Shown here piece by piece: positions 60,577 through 64,000 of a DNA stretch of 64,000 bases (its first letter is position 1; the number at the start of each line of letters is the position of its first letter). Location: positions 119,628-183,627 of the forward strand of contig JAQWQD010000041.1 in the NCBI GenBank assembly GCA_029244985.1, given 5' to 3'. The notes under the pieces were generated by a model, which was not told the DNA's origin, did not search any database, and saw nothing but the letters and a program-made list of their open reading frames with translations. The position numbers and the translations under genes are program-made. This DNA is from Gammaproteobacteria bacterium (GTDB lineage: Bacteria > Pseudomonadota > Gammaproteobacteria > Pseudomonadales > Pseudohongiellaceae).

Positions 60577-61848
60577 CTAAGCTTTATTTAAGGCCTGAGC
60601 GATGTCGGCAACTATGTCATCAATGTGTTCTATTCCCACACAAATACGCATAGTTTCGGGTGTAACTCCAGCTGCTTCTTGTTCCTCACCTCTTAATTGC
60701 CGATGTGTAGTCGAAGCTGGATGACAGGCAAGAGTTTTGGCATCACCTATATTTACCAACCGTTTAATCATTTCAAGAGAATCGTAAAACCGCACCCCAG
60801 CATCAAAGCCTCCTTCAATACCAAAGGTTAATAGTGAAGCGGGCACTCCGCCACAATATTTTTTGGCCAGCCCATTATTTTCATCCTCACTTAGTCCCCC
60901 AAAATTTACCCACTTCACCTTTTTATGCTCTGCTAAATATTCAGCAACTGAAAGTGCATTCTGGCAATGACGTTCCATCCGAACTGCTAGAGTTTCCAAC
61001 CCCTGTAGAATAAGGAACGCATTCATCGGAGAAAGCGCAGCCCCGGTGTTTCGAAGAGGTACCGTTCTCGCACGACCAATAAAAGCAGCCTCCGCTAATG
61101 CTTCCGTGTATACCACGCCGTGATAAGAAGGTTCAGGCTCATTTAACTGAGGGTACCTTTCTTTATTCTCAGGCCACGGGAACTTCCCTGAATCGACAAT
61201 GACACCACCAATCGACGTGCCATGGCCACCAATATATTTAGTTAGCGAGTGGACTACTATATCTGCACCGAACTGAATAGGATTACAAAGTATAGGTGTT
61301 GCAACGGTATTATCTACTATTACCGCAACGCCATGCTCATGTGCCATTTTACAAACAGGCTCAAGGTCAATAATATTGCCCGCAGGATTTCCTATGGTTT
61401 CGCAATAAACCGCCTTGGTCTTATCATCAATCAATTTTTCTAGTTCTTCAGGCGAATCATTTTTTGCGAAGCGCACTTCGATACCCTGACTAGGTAACAT
61501 ATGTGCAAATAACGTGTAAGTTCCACCGTAAAGCTGAGGTGTCGAAACTATGTTATCGCCCGCTTGGGCCACGGTAAGAATTGAGTAATTAATAGCTGCC
61601 ATCCCTGACGCAACGGCTAAGGCTGCAATTCCGCCTTCCATTGCCGCAATTCGCTGCTCCAGCACATCATTTGTTGGATTCATAATCCGAGTATAGATGT
61701 TCCCCGGAACAGCCAAATCAAAGAGGTCTGCACCATGTTGCGCATCATCGAATTCGTAAGCAACAGTTTGATAAATTGGAACGGCAACAGAATTTGTGGT
61801 CGGATCAGTTTCGTAACCGCTGTGGATTGCAATAGTTTCTTTCTTCAT
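60577..61848 (-). CDS. metY: O-acetylhomoserine sulfhydrylase / aminocarboxypropyltransferase
   Basis: A 423-residue cytoplasmic PLP enzyme of the Cys/Met metabolism family. It replaces the acetyl group of O-acetyl-L-homoserine with sulfide to form homocysteine, or methanethiol to form methionine. Clear landmarks: IAIHSGYETDPTTNSVAVPIYQT at the start, YTRIMNPTNDVLE, AVASGMAA, and the Schiff-base Lys204 in HSLTKYIGGHG, then the C-terminal LACHPASTTHRQL. Its length and the AVPIYQTVAYEFDDA start favour the O-acetylhomoserine form over cystathionine gamma-synthase. The 100-base leader shows no SAM riboswitch that I can recognise. It is downstream of a NupG-like permease. Confidence 0.95.
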   Translation of the reverse strand: MKKETIAIHSGYETDPTTNSVAVPIYQTVAYEFDDAQHGADLFDLAVPGNIYTRIMNPTNDVLEQRIAAMEGGIAALAVASGMAAINYSILTVAQAGDNIVSTPQLYGGTYTLFAHMLPSQGIEVRFAKNDSPEELEKLIDDKTKAVYCETIGNPAGNIIDLEPVCKMAHEHGVAVIVDNTVATPILCNPIQFGADIVVHSLTKYIGGHGTSIGGVIVDSGKFPWPENKERYPQLNEPEPSYHGVVYTEALAEAAFIGRARTVPLRNTGAALSPMNAFLILQGLETLAVRMERHCQNALSVAEYLAEHKKVKWVNFGGLSEDENNGLAKKYCGGVPASLLTFGIEGGFDAGVRFYDSLEMIKRLVNIGDAKTLACHPASTTHRQLRGEEQEAAGVTPETMRICVGIEHIDDIVADIAQALNKA

Positions 61849-61948
61849 AAAGTGCCTCTCCTAATTTCTTGGGCAATAATACATATGTTAACTATTTAAA
61901 TTTCTAAATGAAATGACGGGGGAAATTATATTACCGATCAAACGCTCG

Positions 61949-63259
61949 TTATTTTTCTTCCGAAAAGAAAAAAGCAAAAGATACCGCAGTAACCAATGCA
62001 ATTAACGCTAGAGTGAACCACATCCCGGAAAAGTTTGTTACAACTCCGGCATCTCCAAAAACACTGCCTAGAACTCCTAGGAAAGGAGCCGCCAACATGG
62101 GCCCCAAGCCAAGAATAATTATTCCAAAAACCGTTTGAGCAGAATTTCGAATATCATCATCTGCTATACGATCAACATAAATGTATGCTGAAGCAAAAAA
62201 ACATGCGTAACATGCTCCGTGCAGCAATTGGCTAAAGATTCCAATCATCAATGGCCCTGTCCAAACAAATTGACCTGCGGCGTCAATTGATGGTCCAGAA
62301 GGCTCTTGTAAACTAATCAATCCCCAAATAGCATAACGAATAAAGTAGGCAACTGCGCCGATAGTCATCGTCCAACGAAAACCTAATCTAGCAAGAAATA
62401 ATCCCAGAAAGGCCATGACCGCAATTTCAGCAAACTGTCCCACAGTCATAGCGGGAGCAATATAGGTAACAAGAAGCCCTAGTTGATTTTCAAAAAACGG
62501 TCCTGTCTGCATAAAATAAATCTGATGAATGACAGCGATCGGCAAGCTCGCTAATACTAATACTGCAAAAGAACGATCTTTTAATAAATTAAAAGCCTTC
62601 TTAAAAGCCAATTTATCTACTCCTTCCTTTTTAGGGGGAGTATTCGGTAGAAAAAGACAATAACCTGCATACAGTATAGAAATTACTCCTGACACTTTAA
62701 GCGTATCACCTAATCGCGCAGTCGCATCCTGGACTTCAACCCCTACAAAAAATGGGGGTAAAATTTGAAATTCAAGATTTGTTTGCAACCAAATCATTGG
62801 AAATAACCAGCTTGCAGCAATCCACCCTAAGGTACCCATCACTCGGATACGGGGCCATTCACTATCGGGATTACGCAAGTGGGCAAAAGCCATAGAGTTA
62901 GTAAGAGATAAAGTTGGCATGTATAAGATACTGTAAAGTATCGACAAGAAAAGCCACATAGTGAAAGATGACTGAAAGGATAGAGTGATTTTTACGATAC
63001 CACCCAAAAGCAGAAGTAACGCAAGAAATTTCTCTGTCGAAAAATAACGATCAGAAAATTGTCCTGCAATAAAGGGCGCAAATATTGCTCCCATTGAAGC
63101 CGCTACCCCTATAATCCAACCGACCTGACCGGAAGTAAAGCCAAGTCCGCCCTCCGCAGAAGGCGATTGTAAATAGGTTGCCAAAACCGGAAGCCAAACA
63201 CCCCAGACTGCATACTGAAGAAACATCATTGCGCCTAGGCGGCTTTTTACTGAACCCAT
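61949..63259 (-). CDS. MFS nucleoside permease (NHS family, NupG-like)
   Basis: A 436-residue transporter with about twelve membrane segments. It matches the nucleoside:proton symporter group: the start LGAMMFLQYAVWGVWLPVLATYL, IGVAASMGAIFAPFIAGQFSDRYFSTEK between TM2 and TM3, TLSLTNSMAFAHL and EWPRIRVMGTLGWIAASW. The R-x-R-x-x-G-T-x-G-W-I signature is typical of this group. Substrates are probably nucleosides or related sugars; not all members transport nucleosides. ATG 63259. Confidence 0.88.
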   Translation of the reverse strand: MGSVKSRLGAMMFLQYAVWGVWLPVLATYLQSPSAEGGLGFTSGQVGWIIGVAASMGAIFAPFIAGQFSDRYFSTEKFLALLLLLGGIVKITLSFQSSFTMWLFLSILYSILYMPTLSLTNSMAFAHLRNPDSEWPRIRVMGTLGWIAASWLFPMIWLQTNLEFQILPPFFVGVEVQDATARLGDTLKVSGVISILYAGYCLFLPNTPPKKEGVDKLAFKKAFNLLKDRSFAVLVLASLPIAVIHQIYFMQTGPFFENQLGLLVTYIAPAMTVGQFAEIAVMAFLGLFLARLGFRWTMTIGAVAYFIRYAIWGLISLQEPSGPSIDAAGQFVWTGPLMIGIFSQLLHGACYACFFASAYIYVDRIADDDIRNSAQTVFGIIILGLGPMLAAPFLGVLGSVFGDAGVVTNFSGMWFTLALIALVTAVSFAFFFSEEK

Positions 63260-63348
63260 GATTTTTATTTTCTCACTTTAGTATTTTAGCAATAGGAAAT
63301 GCTGAACGTTTGACTCTATCTCAATAACCGACGGAAAACTGATAAGGC

Positions 63349-63714
63349 CTATGACTCTACATGGAACAGCTTATTATAAATAGACCAACCCTCATCGACT
63401 TTTAAAAACGACAAGGTATCGATAAATGTCATGCCAAGATATTGGTCTCTTACTTTTGCAACCGCTGTTTTCCCAGCGATATCCAACGATAGAGTCTCTC
63501 CAATAACAGGGCTACCGCTCTCCTTAGGCGAAGGGCTTTGCGCCGCTACGAAACCCGCAAAATCATCTACATTCATTTCGTGAAAACCGTCCGGTAAGTA
63601 TCCCGTTATCTTTGCATTTGGATGAAATGCCTGTTTTACTTTCTCTGCACTTGATACGTCCATACAATCGAAATACATTTGAATCACTTCTTGAATAGCA
63701 CTTTTATCAGACAC
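63349..63714 (-). CDS. NTF2-like / putative lumazine-binding-type protein
   Basis: A 121-residue cone-shaped alpha+beta protein of the NTF2/SnoaL superfamily: AIQEVIQMYFDCMDVSSAEKVKQAFHPNAKITGY, the beta sheet VAKVRDQYLGMTFIDTLSFLKVDEGWSIYNKLFH. Such proteins bind small ligands or are enzymes such as isomerases; no catalytic residues can be assigned. The GTG at 63714 is the best start because AAGGAG lies six bases upstream; a TTG at 63729 would put that ribosome binding site inside the gene. It is just upstream of the NupG-like permease. Confidence 0.83.
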   Translation of the reverse strand: MSDKSAIQEVIQMYFDCMDVSSAEKVKQAFHPNAKITGYLPDGFHEMNVDDFAGFVAAQSPSPKESGSPVIGETLSLDIAGKTAVAKVRDQYLGMTFIDTLSFLKVDEGWSIYNKLFHVES

Positions 63715-63763
63715 ATTTAGCTCCTTCAAAACTACACAGTTACAATTAACTTTCCACTATTAT

Positions 63764-64000
63764 TTAGCGATACTCATTATAAGCTCGAAGCAACCATTCA
63801 TTTGTACCATCACCACCTGGCGCAAACCCGTCTGCCGGCTCCGTCTCTAGCATTTCTGCAGGTGATAAGCCTTGTACCTTAGCCCTTGCAAGGTTGCCAC
63901 GAATCGTAACCAACATGTCTCGATAATTCAGAAGGTCTTCCCGATTAGATAACTGGCCATGACCCGGAACTATCATAGTCTCATCATTAATGATACTTGC
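63764..64000 (-). CDS. Metallo-beta-lactamase-fold hydrolase, C-terminal fragment (cut by window edge)
   Basis: The frame continues to the right edge, so the gene starts beyond the window. What remains is the C-terminal strand-helix of an MBL-fold hydrolase: MIVPGHGQLSN carries the metal-binding His of the fifth motif, followed by LLNYRDMLVTIRGNLARAKVQG and a C-terminal helix. Family members hydrolyse esters, lactones, thioesters or beta-lactams; substrate is unknown. It precedes the NTF2-like gene by 49 bases and may share its operon. Confidence 0.85.
   Translation of the reverse strand, partial: ASIINDETMIVPGHGQLSNREDLLNYRDMLVTIRGNLARAKVQGLSPAEMLETEPADGFAPGGDGTNEWLLRAYNEYR

Noticed and set aside
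61849..61948. SAM riboswitch ahead of metY
   Set aside because: The leader is only 100 bases and shows none of the paired regions of SAM-I, SAM-II or SAM-IV that I can recognise.
1..64000. Mobile elements, CRISPR arrays, tRNA or rRNA genes
   Set aside because: None of the expected repeats, transposase or integrase sequences, or cloverleaf-like segments was recognised on reading. A tRNAscan-SE and ISfinder search would settle this.

Overview
The window looks like chromosome of a free-living, probably marine, Gram-negative bacterium, most likely a gammaproteobacterium. This is inferred from mid-40s GC by eye (not computed), many exported periplasmic proteins, lipoproteins, PQQ quinoproteins, two sterol-desaturase-type membrane oxidases, a DUF5916-type surface protein and a NupG-like permease. 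I see no rRNA, tRNA, CRISPR array, insertion sequence, phage gene or integrase. TGA is an ordinary stop here (for example at 10467-10469), which matters for one gene below.

Layout. 1-5 kb: an FMN 2-hydroxyacid oxidase cut by the left edge, a D-2-hydroxyacid dehydrogenase, an exported RidA-like protein, a cupin, and a tandem pair of 'PDLQGxW' secreted proteins of unknown function. 5-9 kb: a soluble PQQ sugar dehydrogenase, a third PDLQGxW paralog, and an exported thioredoxin-fold protein whose redox motif contains an in-frame TGA followed by a SECIS-like hairpin (candidate selenoprotein). 9-14.3 kb: a tight six-gene run (GST, SDR, EamA exporter, FMN_bind protein, SRPBCC protein, diaminopropionate-lyase-like PLP enzyme). 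14.3-19.3 kb: a YVTN-type propeller, a DUF5916 protein and a sterol-desaturase-type enzyme. 19.5-25 kb: a small secreted protein, an exported lipoprotein-type threonine-aldolase homologue, a PQQ alcohol dehydrogenase with a C-terminal cytochrome c, and a second sterol-desaturase-type enzyme. 25-30 kb: a bis-MGD molybdoenzyme, PDLQGxW paralog four, a flavin reductase and an aldo/keto reductase. 31-41.5 kb: two membrane-bound PQQ glucose-dehydrogenase-type enzymes flanking SDR, exported methyltransferase, NIPSNAP, ABM, FMN hydroxyacid oxidase and split-barrel genes. 41.5-58.4 kb: three NHL propellers, two more PDLQGxW paralogs, three more quinoproteins, an exported nuclease-fold protein with a ruined catalytic motif, a DUF6122 membrane protein and an FG-GAP propeller. 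58.7-64 kb: an APC transporter, MaoC hydratase, MetY, NupG-like permease, NTF2-like protein and the end of a metallo-beta-lactamase-fold protein.

How the genes work together. The dominant theme is periplasmic oxidation. Seven PQQ-type dehydrogenases, two with fused haem c, would feed electrons to the respiratory chain from sugars, alcohols or other hydroxylated compounds. FMN hydroxyacid oxidases, SDRs, a molybdoenzyme, MaoC and ring- or lipid-modifying enzymes could process the products. Six PDLQGxW proteins and several secreted beta-propellers are interspersed with the dehydrogenases and may be accessory or binding factors, but that role is inference. Genes are very compact: four convergent pairs have stop codons that abut or overlap.
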